Of a stretch of DNA of 64,000 nt, positions 1 to 11,673 are shown piece by piece. The notes beneath the pieces were generated by a model. It had not been told where the DNA came from. It ran no database searches and worked only from the letters and a program-made list of their open reading frames with translations. The stretch is from Lunularia cruciata (lineage: Eukaryota; Streptophyta; Marchantiopsida; Lunulariales; Lunulariaceae), in the NCBI GenBank assembly GCA_948567375.1, contig OX419758.1:3353001-3417000 (forward strand). Reading direction: 5' to 3'. A program made the translations under genes and the position numbers. The first letter of the stretch is position 1. Each line of letters opens with the position of its first letter.

Positions 1-2783
1 GAGAGAAGGTTAGCTACCCTCAAGTATGGCCCAAATGTTACCAAGGAGGAGAAGGTGAGATTTGAGGAAATTTTCCACAAGTTCATCCATGTGTTTGCTT
101 TTAGTTACAAGGATTTGAAGGAAGTCACCTTGGAGGGGCACAAGATAGAGGTGGAGTCACATGCAAGACCAATCCGCCAAAAGCAACGTCGCATTAGCCC
201 ACCAACATCTTTGGTTGTGAAGGAAGAGATTGATAAGCTCAAGGAGGCTGGATTTATCTTTGAGGTGGAGAATTCAGAATGGGTGTCTCCAATTGTCATT
301 GTGAAGAAAAAGAATGGCAAGCTTCGTGTATGTGTGGATTACAAGAAGCTCAATGTTGATACCAAGAAGGACTACTACCCATTGCCATTCATTGATGAGA
401 TCTTGGAGGAGGTTGCAGGTCATGAGAGGTACAGTTTTGGAGATGGTTATAGTGGATATAACCAAATCAAGATTGCACCAGAGCATCAACAACTCACCAC
501 ATTCACCACACCTTGGGGAACTTACACTTTCAAGGTCATGCCTTTTGGGCTTTGCAATGCTCCAGCCACATTCCAACGGTTCATGAACAAGGTATTTGAA
601 CCTTTCATTGGGAAATTTGTGAGAGATTTCATTGATGACTTTTGTGTCTATGGGAGCAAGGAGGAGCACTTTGAGCACCTAATCAAAGTCTTGCAATGCT
701 TGGATGAGGCAAATGCATCACTCAACCCAGAGAAGTGCATTTTTGGATGTGAAGAAGGTCTACTTTTGGGGCACATCATCTCCAAGGATGGAATAGCAGT
801 TGATCCTGAGAAGGTGAGGAAAATCTCAAACCTTCCATTCCCTTCAAGCTTGACAAAGTTACGCCAATTCTTGGGGATGGTTGGGTACTATAGGAGGTTC
901 ATCTTCTCATTTTCCAACAAGGCTTATGCATTGACCATCTACATGAAGAAGGGTGTAGATTACATGGTGATTTTGGAAGACAAGGAGGCTCTCAAAGCTT
1001 TTGAGGAGCTCAAGCAATCCCTTGTTGTAGCTCCAATTCTTGCTAAACCTGATTGGAGTAAACCTTTCATCCTCTACACTGATGCTTCTAATGTAGCTAT
1101 AGGATGCACTCTTAGTCAATTAGACCAAGATGGGCATGATCATCCAATAGCTTATGCTAGTAGGCAGATGGTTTCAACAGAGAATAACTATTCTGTCATG
1201 GAGAGAGAAGGGTTGGCAGTGATCTTTGGTCTCAAGAAGTTTAGACACTACTTGATTGGAGGGAAAGCCACCATTGTCACGGATCACAAGGCTTTGAAGT
1301 ACATCTTCAACAAGCCTAATGTTGAAGGGAGACTAGCAAGGTGGATGATACTCTTGTTTGAGTATGACTACACCATTGAAGATAGGCCAGGAAAGAAACA
1401 TGCAAATGCTGATTTATTATCTAGAGCCTATGATCATGATGGAGATGAGCCAGTGGATGATTCCTTCCCGGATGAGGAGCTCATGACAATCTCAGTCACT
1501 CAAGAGGTTCCAATGGAGTACAAGGAGATTGTGGATTTTGTGACAAGAGGTAACTATCCAGAAGGGATGCATGCTAGGGAGAGGAAGGCCCTTGCAGCAA
1601 GATCTAGACCTTACACAATGGTGGAGGATATTCTTTTTCACCAAGGAGCAGATGGTCTACTTCGAAGAGTAGTGGGTAAGGAAGAGTCTATCCTACTCAT
1701 AAAGGAGTTTCATGAAGGTTTAGTATATGGAGGACACTTTGCAGGAAAGGTGACTGCTTTCAAGATTCTAGATGCAGGTTACCATTGGAGAGGGAATTTC
1801 AAGGATTGTCTTGATTATTGCAAAACTGGTCATGTTTGTCAAGCTTTTGCTAGAAAGTCTACATCCACTCCACCACTTAGATCAATTCCATTGCTAGGAC
1901 CTTTTGAGAAGTGGGGAATTGATTTTGTAGGACCTCTCAATAGAACCCCAAGGAACAATTGGTACATTGTGGTAGTTATTGATTACCTTACCGAGTGGGT
2001 TGAGGCTAGACCATTGAGGGACAAGAATGAAGATGAAGTGGGTAGATTTCTTTATGAGCGCATTATCACTAGGTTTGGATGCCCTTTGGAGTTGGTTTCT
2101 GATAGAGGAGGAGAGTTTACAGGAAGCATTACTACAGCCATGCTACGACATTTCTCTATCACACATAGAGTAACTACATCCTATAAGCCAAATTCCAATG
2201 GCTTAGCAGAGAGAACCAATCAGACCTTGTGCATGATGTTGGCCAAAGATGCAGAAATGGAGGGGGCTAAACATCATTGGGACAAGAGGATTCATGCAGT
2301 TTGTGGGAGTATAGGACAACCATGAAGACTTCCACCGGATATTCTCCATTCCAATTGGTGTATGGTATTGAGTCTACCTTACCTATTCACTTTGATCTTC
2401 CTACCTTCCAAAGCATTCATGGGAGATTGAAGAAAGCACAAGGAAGTGATGCAGAGAAGTCAAGGAAGGATCAACTCATGGAGTTGGAAGAGGCAAGAGC
2501 AGTTGCTATGGTTCGAGTGGAGCAAGCCCAAAGGAAACAAAAGGAGAGCTATGACAAGAGGCAAGGCAAGAAGAAGGTGGAGCCTTTCAAAGAAGGTGAT
2601 TGGATAATGTTGTTTGATTCCATTCGATTCAAGAGAGTTTAAAAGAAGTTTTTGCCTAAGTACTTTGGACCTTTCATAGTAGAGAAGGTGTGGGGCAATT
2701 ACACCTATGATCTCAAGGAGTTGGGAGGAAGACACTTTGATAGGATTAACCATGATAAGTTGAAGATGTACCATAGAAGGTAG
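1..2783 (+). pseudogene. pol: pol polyprotein of element A (RT-RNase H-integrase)
   Basis: The frame is open from the window edge to 2325, so the true start is upstream. Counting from the Met at 55: RT with VDYKKLN at about 95-101 and active site FIDD at 192-195; RNase H acidic residues D343, E384, D410 and D453; integrase zinc finger near 553-596; integrase D623, D683 and E719. The zinc finger has lost one cysteine (Gly at about 592 where CxxC is expected). A one-base frameshift near 2300 moves the reading to the frame of 2277-2642. An in-frame TAA at 2640 then interrupts the integrase C-terminal domain, which reads on to a stop at 2781-2783. The product would copy RNA to DNA and integrate it. 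The frameshift and stop make this copy defective. Confidence 0.92.
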
Positions 2784-2831
2784 AGAGACCTTCACTTTGA
2801 GGACAAAGTGAAAACTTAGTCCGGGGGTAAA

Positions 2832-3523
2832 TGTAACACCCATTTGTGCATGTGTGTGGTATTGTGATATTTAGCTTGGTATTACAAGTACTTAAGAGAT
2901 ATTATTTATATAGAGATAAAGGATGGTTCTATATTAATGATGGTTAGCTAAATTTAGTCATAGCTAAGATAGATGGGACCTTACTTTAGAGGAAGTAGAA
3001 AAGATGAGCACCACTATTTTGGATTTTAGTGTGTTGACTTGGTATTATTCCTAGGTGTTTGGCTTTGAGGAAAGAGTTGAGAATTCTTGGGCCCGCAAGC
3101 CTTTTTGTTTTGGATTCTTCTTTAGTCCAAGGATAGCCCATGTGAAGGAATCCTTGACTTAGTGGTTGGGTCAAGATAAGACCACATGCTTAGGGGAATA
3201 TGCCCATGTGAATGGATATTCCTTTCTACTTTTTGACTTGACTTGACTTTTAGTCTAGTAACTTGAGTTACTCCGGTAATTAGTAACTTTGGTACGTAAC
3301 TATTTCACAAGTATATAAACAAGGGGTGAGGAGGTACTCATCATCCTTTCATTTGCAACTATCTCTCTCTCATTGAGTTCTCTAGTGAGCAATGTCTTGA
3401 GTCTTGGAGTGTTAGCCTTGGAGGAGTATGATGGAGTTTGGGTTCCTTGCCTTCTTAGTCCATGGTGCGCTACCATAATAGCCATTAGAGGTTCATCCTA
3501 AGTGAGAGACAGGCCGGCTCACA
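2832..3523 (+). repeat. 3' LTR of element A
   Basis: It begins TGTAACACCC directly after a GGGGG-containing purine tract and ends CTCACA, giving TG...CA termini. A second copy lies antisense at 17107-19161, and aligning the two fixes both ends. A TATA-like TATATAAA lies at 3312-3319, consistent with the U3/R promoter. No flanking duplication can be checked because the 5' end is outside the window. Confidence 0.88.
3312..3319 (+). promoter_or_regulatory. TATA-like box in LTR of element A
   Basis: TATATAAA lies about 200 bases before the LTR 3' end, at the position expected of a plant LTR core promoter. It is inferred from sequence only. Confidence 0.5.
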
Positions 3524-5100
3524 GGTCTAGCTGGCAACTCCTCCAGTCTAGCTGCTATTGCTTGCCATAAACCACTGGTTGTTGAACGGATCCCATGCTC
3601 CCCAACCAAGTCAGCTCCACTACCAACCACCTCTGCTCTAGCAGTAGGAACTGCATCATCCCTACTCTCACAAAGCATGGCAACCAACCGGGACATTGGG
3701 GCAAGGTCAACTCCCAATGTAAACATGTCATTCGCTAAAAACAAAGGGCACTGCATAATTAGTTGAGCCGCTCTCAACATTGTGCTAGACTCAGTCTGTG
3801 TAGGAGCAGGTGGCTGACTAGTAGGTAGTCCATCATGCACCCATCACCACCTACCACACCTGCATTGGGAGATCGAGGAGCCATGGATATCATCTGCAAT
3901 GCCTTAGATAACATGAAAGACTGGAGAAGTCTGACTTGTCTCCCAACCTTTCCTCTTTGTGGGTCTAACTCCAATGATGCTCCTCTAGGCTTTGGAGCAC
4001 GTACTACACTCCTAGTTACTACTACAAATGCATCCACTTGAGCTGCTCCGCACATGAAGTCCAAAGCATCTCTATCACCAACATATGAGGTGGAAGCCTC
4101 AGCACCCGAATCTGATCTCCTCTGAGCAATAGCAATACTAGCCAAATTTTTGCTCCAACTACTCAATCCGAGTAGCCATAGTTGTATCAGAAGTAAGGGC
4201 AGGTACCGCACTTCTACTAGGTGTAGATCCTCTATCATCACCTCTACCACCTTGTCTTTCATGAATTGGAGCTCCTCTTCTACCTGCCATAGCAGCCTAA
4301 CTACTCTGTAACTCCGGGTGTACGTCAAAGCACCGGTCACTAGTGTGACCAAATCTGTGGCAATGCTCACACTGCCTCTATGATGGTTGTGATGCACCAG
4401 AGGTAGCAGGTCCGCTGCCCTGAGTACACTCTCTCCTACGGTGAGGTCCACCACAAGTCCAACAAGCAACACTACCACTCACTGGCTACTGTTGACCCAA
4501 AAATGAAGATAAGGGTTTAACTACAATAGGCCTTCCACTCGCTCCATAGAATCTAGGCTGTCCATCCTATCCTCAAAAACCAATTGGGCGTGGTGCACTC
4601 TATTGCACTCTAGAAGAAGTCACAACTATGGATGAGGTCTCCCTACCAAATCTAGATGTTACTACCTTCTCTTCCACTATGTTGAGCTCAATACACTCAG
4701 CCAAACCAAAGACCACTGCCAAAGTAGGCAAAGTAGCTTGTAAAAATGTAGCGTCATGAGCTCTATGTTGCAACTCCTTGTCTAGTATCCCATACAAAAA
4801 TTGGATTGCCTGGGCCTCATTAACTCCTTGAGTGAAACTGATTAGCTACCTCATGCAAGTATATGCCTTGTGTAGGCTCTCTCCAGCCTTCCACTAGAAC
4901 TCCTGCAAGCTCCTCAGTTTGTCAGTCCGTACTCCCTAGTAGTTCTACTTCAAACATTGGAAGAACTCCACCACCTCATGTAACGATACCTCCACTCGTG
5001 GTAGCACTATCTCTAGCTAGTGCACCTCCACAAGCTCCACACCAACACTACTCGAGCTAGAACTTGTGGGTACAATTGATCTACTCTTGGAAACCAAGCC
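3524..5100 (-). pseudogene. gag: Retrotransposon gag (element G), C-terminal part with two zinc knuckles
   Basis: Read antisense, the region encodes a broken gag-like protein. One knuckle is C-x2-C-x3-H-x4-C-like (CWTCGGPHRRREC, near 4429-4473). The second is a clean C-x2-C-x4-H-x4-C (CEHCHRFGHTSDRC, near 4324-4371). A segment at 4600-4797 resembles the helical end of a plant retrotransposon gag domain. Frames change repeatedly and stops are frequent. The same gene continues in order at 6933-7480 on the far side of the inserted B1 LTR. I cannot separate a gypsy from a copia origin, as no pol is attached. Confidence 0.6.
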
Positions 5101-5792
5101 TATGGTACCCACATTTTTCATTTTGGACGAGTTTAGAAGAAGAAGTGCCTTGTTGAAACTAGATTGAAACAAAATAGAGAAGAAATGAGTGGAAAATTGT
5201 GTTTTGATCAAGCTCAAGGAAGTACACTTCAAGTAAGAGGAAGAAGGGCTTGGATTGGATCAGACCTGAAGAAGCTTACTTCATGTCAAAGGAGGAAAAA
5301 ACTCGGATCAGACCCCGAAGGAGGGCAGACACGAAGGAGGAAGGGAAGTTGTAGGTCAAGATTCTTGCATGGGCCATATCTTTGTGATGACAAGTCCAAA
5401 TCACACGTGCTATATTTCGTTAGAAGCGTGTTGTTTAGGGCTTTCCATTGCCACCAAAATCGTAGAGTTTGGAGGTCTGTAGAAGAAGTAACAAGCATTT
5501 GAATTTTCAAAAGTAGATGTATAGAGTAATTTAATGTCTTCGGGTCAATGTGACTTCGAGTCTAAATACTTTACCTCAAGACAAATATGATTCAACCCAA
5601 GGAAGTTGGACCTCAGAGTGCAGTGAAGGTGACTTTGGGAATCTTGCTAGAGGTATTAAAGGAAGTAAGAGTAAGGAAAGAAGATAGTTAGGATACCCAT
5701 GAGCTGTATAGTAGTGGTGAATAAACCTGAAGTGCAAGATCAGACTGTAAGTGTCTTTGGGTCAATTACATGAGTGATTAGGAGAAAGTGGG

Positions 5793-6137
5793 TTGCAGAT
5801 TGAAGGCATAGATAGTATACCCATGCTTTTAATTATAATTCTTGATGATGACACAATAGAATTAGTAAAGGAATTGATAGTAGCTAGACTCGAAGTTGCA
5901 GAAGTAAGAGTGCAGGTGTCTTCGGATTTGACATTTGACATTTTAGAGAAGAGTGGGTCGGGAGATAGAGATTTAGAAGGATTACTTGTGATAGGAATTG
6001 TAGATCAGAGTGGAGAATTGTTAAATTTGGTAGAGGAATTAGGAGTTGTGAAACCCGAGGATAGAGCAGTAAGAAGTAAAGTTACTTTGGGATCGGGTTT
6101 GAAAGCCAAAGAAGAAGTAGACATCGGATCGGATTAG
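5793..6137 (+). pseudogene. Tail of the U3 open reading frame in LTR B1
   Basis: A 114-codon frame whose second half matches the C-terminal end of the large U3 ORF of B3 and B4. It shares VQVSSDL, a following LEKSGS stretch and the end EVDIGS. The coiled-coil body of the long form is missing. The function is unknown. The frame ends about 120 bases before the TATA-like box. The protein-level match to B3 and B4 is by eye. Confidence 0.5.
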
Positions 6138-6254
6138 TAACAATTTTGAGATTTGAAGAGGCAGATATGAAGAGGTGCATTGTCATTTTGGATTTGCAAG
6201 TTTGTAGAGTTGTTAGGAAGAGGTACATTAGGAAGATAACTGTCGATTGCTTCA

Positions 6255-6263
6255 CTATTTAAG
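6255..6263 (+). promoter_or_regulatory. Conserved TATA-like box in LTR B1
   Basis: CTATTTAAG. The TATTTAAG core is found at the same relative place in B2, B3 and B4, which supports a core promoter inside the LTR. Confidence 0.55.
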
Positions 6264-6932
6264 AGTGGCATTCGTAGCCATATGTTATTCAATGCTCATT
6301 ATTTTTGAGAATAGATAAAGCAAAGTGTTGTGAAGCATTGCTTGTCGCTTGAGCTTGATTCCAAGTATCAATATTGTGCTTGTGTTTGTGAGTGTGTGGA
6401 GAAATTCAAAGAGCAAGTCAGAGTGTTTGTTGGATGTTGGATTTTGCAACTTTGATCTTCATTCTGTGTGTTTGATCCTGAGTGAAGTGCAATCAAAGCA
6501 ATGCCTTGACAAATCTGAGAGGAATTGTAATGTTGGTAGTATTCTGTATTTATGAGTGCAGTGCAAAGTTGATGTGAAGCAATTTAGATCTAGGAAGTTG
6601 TGCCTTTAGTGGAGGGGTGGAACACAATTCTAAGGCAAAGTCATTTTGCAGTGAGGTGCCATTTTTGGAAGAGCCTAAGTCATCATAATCAAGATTGTTT
6701 GGAAAGAATTGAAGGTGTTGTGATTGAGGAGTGTTAATCTGTGACAAGACTGCAAGTTAGTGCTTGTTACTCTCTTTTGGGTGTGGTTTCTACCTGAGAG
6801 ACTAAAGAAGAACTCAAGAAGAATTGCAATTGTTACTTTGCTTTGTATTTGACCAATTCTAAATCGTATCTCTATGGGAACAAACTTTACTTACCCGATT
6901 ACCGCAAAAGTGATATTTGCTGGGTTGTCACA

Positions 6933-7480
6933 AAGCTTGAAGTGATAGAGACATAATTTGGAGACCAATATTGTATCCATAACTCAATCTCCTCCAAATG
7001 AGCTCTCTTGAACTCATGGTAATCGTCCATCAATAGACCTTCCAAATGCTGAAACAACCCCTTCCGTGCCATGAAGAGTGTAAATAAAATCAAGTTCCAC
7101 ATCTACTATAGATCACACCAACTATTGAACTCTTGGATGAGGTCATCCAACTCAATGGTACCCATTGTACCAAAATAACACCTAGGGCCTTTGGAGGCTC
7201 CATAAATCTTGTCCATGTCCCACAACAAAGGTATAGACACGCCAAGTGCACTCTCAATTGAATCAGCTCTTGTGTCAAACTCCAACTCAGAGTCAATCTC
7301 CTCCCTCACTAGGACCTAAGATACAGGTTGATATCGAGCACCACTCTGAGTAAACCCACTATGTACTATAGGGCTAACTCCTCTAGAATCCACAAAGAAC
7401 TCCCTCGTGACAACGTAATTGCAACTACAACCACAAACTAGAACTACCAAATGCAACCACAAACCGCAACCGCAAGTACC
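6933..7480 (-). pseudogene. gag: Retrotransposon gag (element G), N-terminal part
   Basis: Antisense continuation of the gag relic interrupted by B1. Readable blocks include a stretch with LLWDMDKIYG and FGTMGTIELDD, then DDYHEFKRAHLEEIE and WIQYWSP. In-frame stops and frame changes occur near 7100 and 7310. It lies upstream of the zinc-knuckle part in gag order, so the two halves were one gene before the solo LTR arrived. Family assignment is by general gag-like composition only. Confidence 0.5.
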
Positions 7481-7869
7481 CCACCAAGTGCCAACACCAA
7501 CCAATCACCATCAAGTGCCAAAACTAACGGATCACTACCCACTAATGTAACTTTAATTGAGACAACTGCACTAGGGGCAAGGGTGACCTATAACTTGCCA
7601 TCACAACACGCATTCTCACGGTCTATTGGTCATCACTTCTTGCTTCACCGAAGAGAAACAAAGATAGTTTGATTGGTCTTCACTCTAGCCTCACTACCGA
7701 GAGCACACTAGAGCACCAACACTCAAAAATTTAGTGCACCTCATACAAACACGGTGCACAAACAAGAAGTAAAGAATGGAGGGGGTCCAATCACAAGAAT
7801 GCTAAACAAAAACCCTCCATCTCTATATCAACATGGGATTGACTCTACCATCATTTGGCATTTGACATA
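7481..7869. other. Unassigned stretch upstream of gag G
   Basis: No supported gene. It contains a CAACCACAA/CAAGTGCCAA-rich simple stretch (about 7430-7530). It may be the leader of element G read antisense. Confidence 0.35.
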
Positions 7870-8760
7870 ATTGGAATACCTATCTACTTCCTAAGCTACA
7901 AGAATCACCGACGACCAGAGCAAAGTTTTTCTCGCCAAAATCTGACATAAATCCTTCACAAAATTTGAAGTAAAATTTAACATAAATCTGACTACAATTT
8001 GACATAAACCCCCAAAAATAATTAACTGCTAAATTCTCTACTAACTCTTCACTTGAGCCAAATTGGAAAAATGTGTTTTGTCCAATCTTTAATTCATGAG
8101 GACTTGCTTCTAACTCCACCTTCAATTTTAGTTTCTGAGCTCAACTTGCAACAAATTTGTCTTGAGCTCAAAATCACAACTACCGCTTGAAAATTGCTTC
8201 TCCTTGTCTCCAAATTTTGCTTGTGCTTCTGCACACACACTCTCTCAAGGAAATTTGAACTACTTGATTGAGACACCATGATCCACCAAGCTTGGAGATA
8301 CCACCAACACTCATAATTCTTGCATCCAATTTCCTCCTTACTCACTTCTCTGATGTAATCAGATCGTTAACAACTCAAATCAATCAAACTCAGATCAATA
8401 CTTGACCTGATCCTCAACAACTTGCCAACAACAAAGCACTAATTATAGTCAAGTCACACCCACTCTAGCTAAGAGACTCCAAGTGACGATTGCCGGCTTT
8501 TTATCCACTCTAGCCAAGAACTCGAAGGCTCAATATCAGAGAAGTGAGCTCTTTAGAGCTGCACTTTCAAGATATACTCTTGATTTTGATCTAGATCTCA
8601 TCCCAATGGTCCCATTGACGGCACACCTGACGATGGGGACGGTGAGCTCCACCATGAAGTCAGTACCCTAAACACAAAATCTGACCGTCGAAAAGTAGTC
8701 TATGAGTAATTGCCAAAATGCCTCTAACTATTATCACTAGAACTCCAATGTCCAAGTAAT
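7870..8760. repeat. Unclassified dispersed repeat H, copy 1
   Basis: Non-coding sequence that aligns by eye with 28397-29310. Shared landmarks include CCACCAA...CACTTCT..TGTAATCA and a later TCTATCCAC..TAGCCAAGA block. It could be an LTR or leader of an element otherwise absent here. No terminal motif or target duplication was found. Confidence 0.45.
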
Positions 8761-8786
8761 CTAGATGCGACGCTACAAATGGCATG

Positions 8787-9207
8787 ACAAAAGCCTAAAT
8801 GGATGAATGAGGCCTCAAAAATGTGCAAATTCTCCCCCCAACAAAGGAAAGCTTGGCCTTCTCTCCTTTTTGGTTTGTCTCACCAAGAGCTTTCCAATGG
8901 TACCTCACCCAATTGATTATGAGATTCTTATAGGAAGATTCCCTAAAATATTCCCTCTAGTCAAAGCCTATTTGACCAACCAGATGGGACCAAGATTGAC
9001 ATGTCACCCATCCAAGCAAGTAATCTAAGGGTGGAGCTCTTTGATAGGTCACCTATCCATACACCTAATCTTATGGTGGAGCATACATGGAAGAGATCCT
9101 CTCTGGCTATATAATTAAGAGAAGGTGCTCCCTTGGGGCACCAAAGCTTGGAGTGTGAAACCTTTGTTTTCTCTTGTGTGTTTCTCTACTATCCTTGGAA
9201 TATTATA
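8787..9207 (+). repeat. Truncated F-family LTR (sense), 3' portion
   Basis: It matches the last part of the F LTR at 37626-38374, including CTATATAATTA, a TTGGGGCACCAAAG block and the terminal CTTGGAATATTATA (TACA decayed to TATA). The 5' portion is missing. It abuts integrase of the antisense F2 element head-on, which an ordinary element cannot produce. Confidence 0.72.
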
Positions 9208-9584
9208 GTTGTTGATAGCCAGACTTGATCGCCAACATTAAATTCCATGTGCCGGCAATGTGCATCTACATATTGTTTTTGTCAATTTTGGGCAATTTGC
9301 AACCTATCTTTAGTGTTCTACACTCCTTGTTGGATTCTAGAAACAAAGGTATTGATAGCATCCACCTTGGTATCCACCAAGAAAATCTATATCAAACTCA
9401 AAAGTGTGAAAGGATGCTCACCATACATGAAGAAGAATAGTGTGGCATATGTGGATGCATTCACTAAATTGTTGTATGCAAATTCCACCAATGGGAGTAA
9501 GGTTTCACACCTTTCTTGCTCTTCTAGCCCCAAAGCATGTCTTCAATAGTGCAATAAGCACACTTTATTTGTCCATTGGTCTAT
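9208..9584 (-). pseudogene. pol: Integrase C-terminal region of F2
   Basis: Antisense sequence colinear with element F at about 51722-52090, including the stretch that encodes the end of the integrase core and the start of its C-terminal domain. It stops at the inserted B2 LTR and resumes at 16624. Multiple stops make it non-functional. Confidence 0.75.
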
Positions 9585-10824
9585 TGTGGTACCCACATTT
9601 TTCATTTTAGACAAGTTTTAAAGAAGAAATACTTTGCAGAAACCAAATTGAACCCAAATGGAGAAGAAATGAGGGGAAACTTGTGTTTTGATCAAGCCTG
9701 AGGAAGTCAACTTTATATTGGAGGAAGAAGGACTTGGATTTGATCAGACCCAAAGAAGTTTACTTTGTGTCAAAGGAGGGAAAAACTTGGACCAGACGCT
9801 AAAGGAGGGTTTCTTTGCATCGAAATGGAGGTTACATGTTAGAATTACTTTGGGGGCTGTATCTCATTGAAAAAAAGTCCAAATCATACGTGTTATATCT
9901 TGTTGGAAGCGTCCTATTTAGGGTTTTCCATTGCCAGCAAAATTGTAGAGTTTGGAGGGTTGTAGAAGAAGTTACAAGTATTTGAAGTTTTGGGAGTAGA
10001 TGTATAAAGTAGTTGAAGGATTTTGGGTTGAGGTTCTTTGGGTTGGTGTCTTTGGGACTTTGGACTTTGGATTTTGGACTTTTGGTTTACATGATTTTGG
10101 GTCTAAAGACTTTGCCTCAAGACAAATATGACTCAACCCGAGGTAGTCAGACCTTGGAGTGCAGTGAATGTGACTTTGGGATCTTGCCAAAGGTATTAGA
10201 GGAAGTTAGAGTAAGGAAAGAAGATAGTTAGGATAACCACGACTTCAATTTCAGTTTTGATTGAAGATAGAATAGAAATAAACAAGAAATAGTAGTAGTG
10301 ATGAACCCAAAGTGCAGGATCAGGTAGTAAGTGTCTTTGGGTCAATTACATGAGTGATTAGGGGAAAGTGGGTTACCAATTGAAAGCGTAGATAGTATAC
10401 CAATGCTTTCAATTACAATTCTTGATGAGGACATAATAGAATTAGTAAAGGAATTGATAGTGCTTAGACCCAAAGTAAGAGAGATAGGAGAGTAGGTGTC
10501 TTTGGATTTGACATTTGACACTTTAGAGAAGAGTGGGTCGGGAGATAGAGATTTAGAAGGATTAACTATAATAAGAATTGTAGATCAGAGCAAAGAAGTG
10601 TTAGAATTGGTAGAGGAATTAGTAGTAGTGAAACTTGAGGACAGAGTAGTAAGTGAAGTTACTTTGGGATTGGAAGCCGAGGAAGAAGTAAACATCAGAT
10701 TGGAGTAGTAATAAATTTGAGATTTGAAGAGGCAGATATGAAGAGATGCATTGTCATTTTGGATCTACAGGTTAGAAGAGTTGTTATTGAACGGTATAGT
10801 TGTTAGTAATTGTCATTTGCTTTA

Positions 10825-10833
10825 CTATTTAAG
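10825..10833 (+). promoter_or_regulatory. Conserved TATA-like box in LTR B2
   Basis: CTATTTAAG at the same LTR position as in B1. Confidence 0.5.
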
Positions 10834-11347
10834 AGTGGCATTTGTAGGAAAATGTTGTTCAATGCTCATAATTTTTGAGGATAGATAAAGCAAAGTGCTA
10901 TGAAGTAGTGCTCGTTGCTTGAGCTTGATTCCAAGTATCAACGTCGTGATTGTGCTTGTGAGTGTGTGGAGAAATTCAAAGTGCAAGTTAGTGTGTTTGT
11001 TGGATGTTGGATTCCGTAGCCTTGATCTTTACTTTGTGTGTTTGATCTTGAATGAAGTGCAATTGGAGCAATGCCTTGACAGATCTGAGAGGAATTGTAG
11101 TGTTGGTAGTATTATGCATTTGTGAGTGTAGTGCAAAGTTGATGTGAAGCAATTTTGATCGAGGAAGTTGTGCCTTTAGTGGAGAAGTGGAACACAATTC
11201 TAAGGCAAAGTTGTTTTGCAATGAAGTGCTATTTTCGGGAGAGCTTGAATCATCTCTATAACAATATGGAGTTTAGCGACGAAGTTAGTCAGGCTTACGA
11301 GGTAGCACATAAGAAAAATTAGCCTAGAATATTCCAAAAGTATCTAG

Positions 11348-11428
11348 GAAGCTTCTTGGGAAGCTTCCCGACTAGCTTAGCTTGCACCTCAAGTAAGTAG
11401 CTTCTAGAAGGAAGCTTCTAGAAGCTTC
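11348..11428 (+). promoter_or_regulatory. Heat-shock-element-like array in 5' LTR of C
   Basis: HSEs are built from alternating GAA and TTC blocks spaced by two bases. Positions 11411-11428 read GAAGCTTCTAGAAGCTTC, four perfect units in a row, preceded by TTCTAGAA at 11402-11409. Two further GAAnnTTC pairs lie at 11348-11355 and 11360-11367. The array is about 130-210 bases upstream of the TATA box at 11561. Recognition by heat-shock factors is known for such sites in other plant LTRs; for this element it is inference. Confidence 0.6.
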
Positions 11429-11560
11429 CAACTAGCTTAGTTTGCACGCCAAGTAGGCGGCTTCTCCAAGGAAACTTCTTGAGAAGCTTCCTAGTTAACT
11501 TGGCTTGCATTCTAAAAAGCAGCTTGAGGAAGCTTCTTTCTTGAGGGCCTTGTATGCTAC

Positions 11561-11570
11561 CTATAAATAC
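11561..11570 (+). promoter_or_regulatory. TATA box in 5' LTR of C
   Basis: CTATAAATAC, about 110 bases before the LTR end. It is conserved in the 3' LTR (16259-16268) and in the C3 LTR. Confidence 0.65.
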
Positions 11571-11673
11571 CAAAGCCAAAGCTCATGCTAGGCATTTGGA
11601 GTTTTCCCTCATTCAAGTGTCCCAATGTGAGTTTACATTCTCTTATTTCTCTCCTCAGATTTGGTCTTTTACA

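Larger units (their letters stand above)
1..3523 (+). mobile_element. Ty3/gypsy retrotransposon A, 3' part (pol + 3' LTR)
   Basis: This is the downstream part of a sense LTR retrotransposon; gag, protease and the 5' LTR lie outside the window. It shows in order reverse transcriptase, RNase H, integrase, a purine-rich tract (about 2819-2831) and a 3' LTR. No chromodomain is visible after the integrase, and the RT active site is F-I-D-D, as in element D. This suggests a non-chromoviral Tat/Athila-like lineage (inference). The right edge abuts an antisense gag relic (G), so A probably inserted into G. The long open pol frame makes it one of the less decayed copies here. Confidence 0.93.
5101..6932 (+). 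repeat. Solo LTR B1, short subfamily of the B/D LTR
   Basis: The ends are TATGGTACCC (TG decayed to TA) and TTGTCACA, matching B2, B3 and B4. The flanks are AAGCC (5096-5100) and AAGCT (6933-6937), a 5-bp target duplication with one transition. The same gag reading continues on both sides, so this is a solo LTR inside element G. It is half the length of B3 and B4. The termini, the promoter region and the ORF tail are shared with them, but the first half is different and shared only with B2. ORFs of 112 and 114 codons remain (5164-5502 and 5793-6137). Confidence 0.87.
11257..11673 (+). repeat. 5' LTR of element C
   Basis: It begins TATAACAATATGG (TG decayed to TA) and ends TTTTACA. The 3' LTR has the same ends, with TGTAACA intact. 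It is 417 bases against 440 in the 3' LTR. Most of the length difference is an extra copy of a TTCTAGAAGGAAAC-type unit in the 3' LTR. U3 is dense in GAAGCTTC palindromes. Confidence 0.93.

Noticed and set aside
274-678. Antisense 134-codon ORF within pol of element A
   Set aside because: Shadow of the conserved RT coding frame on the other strand.
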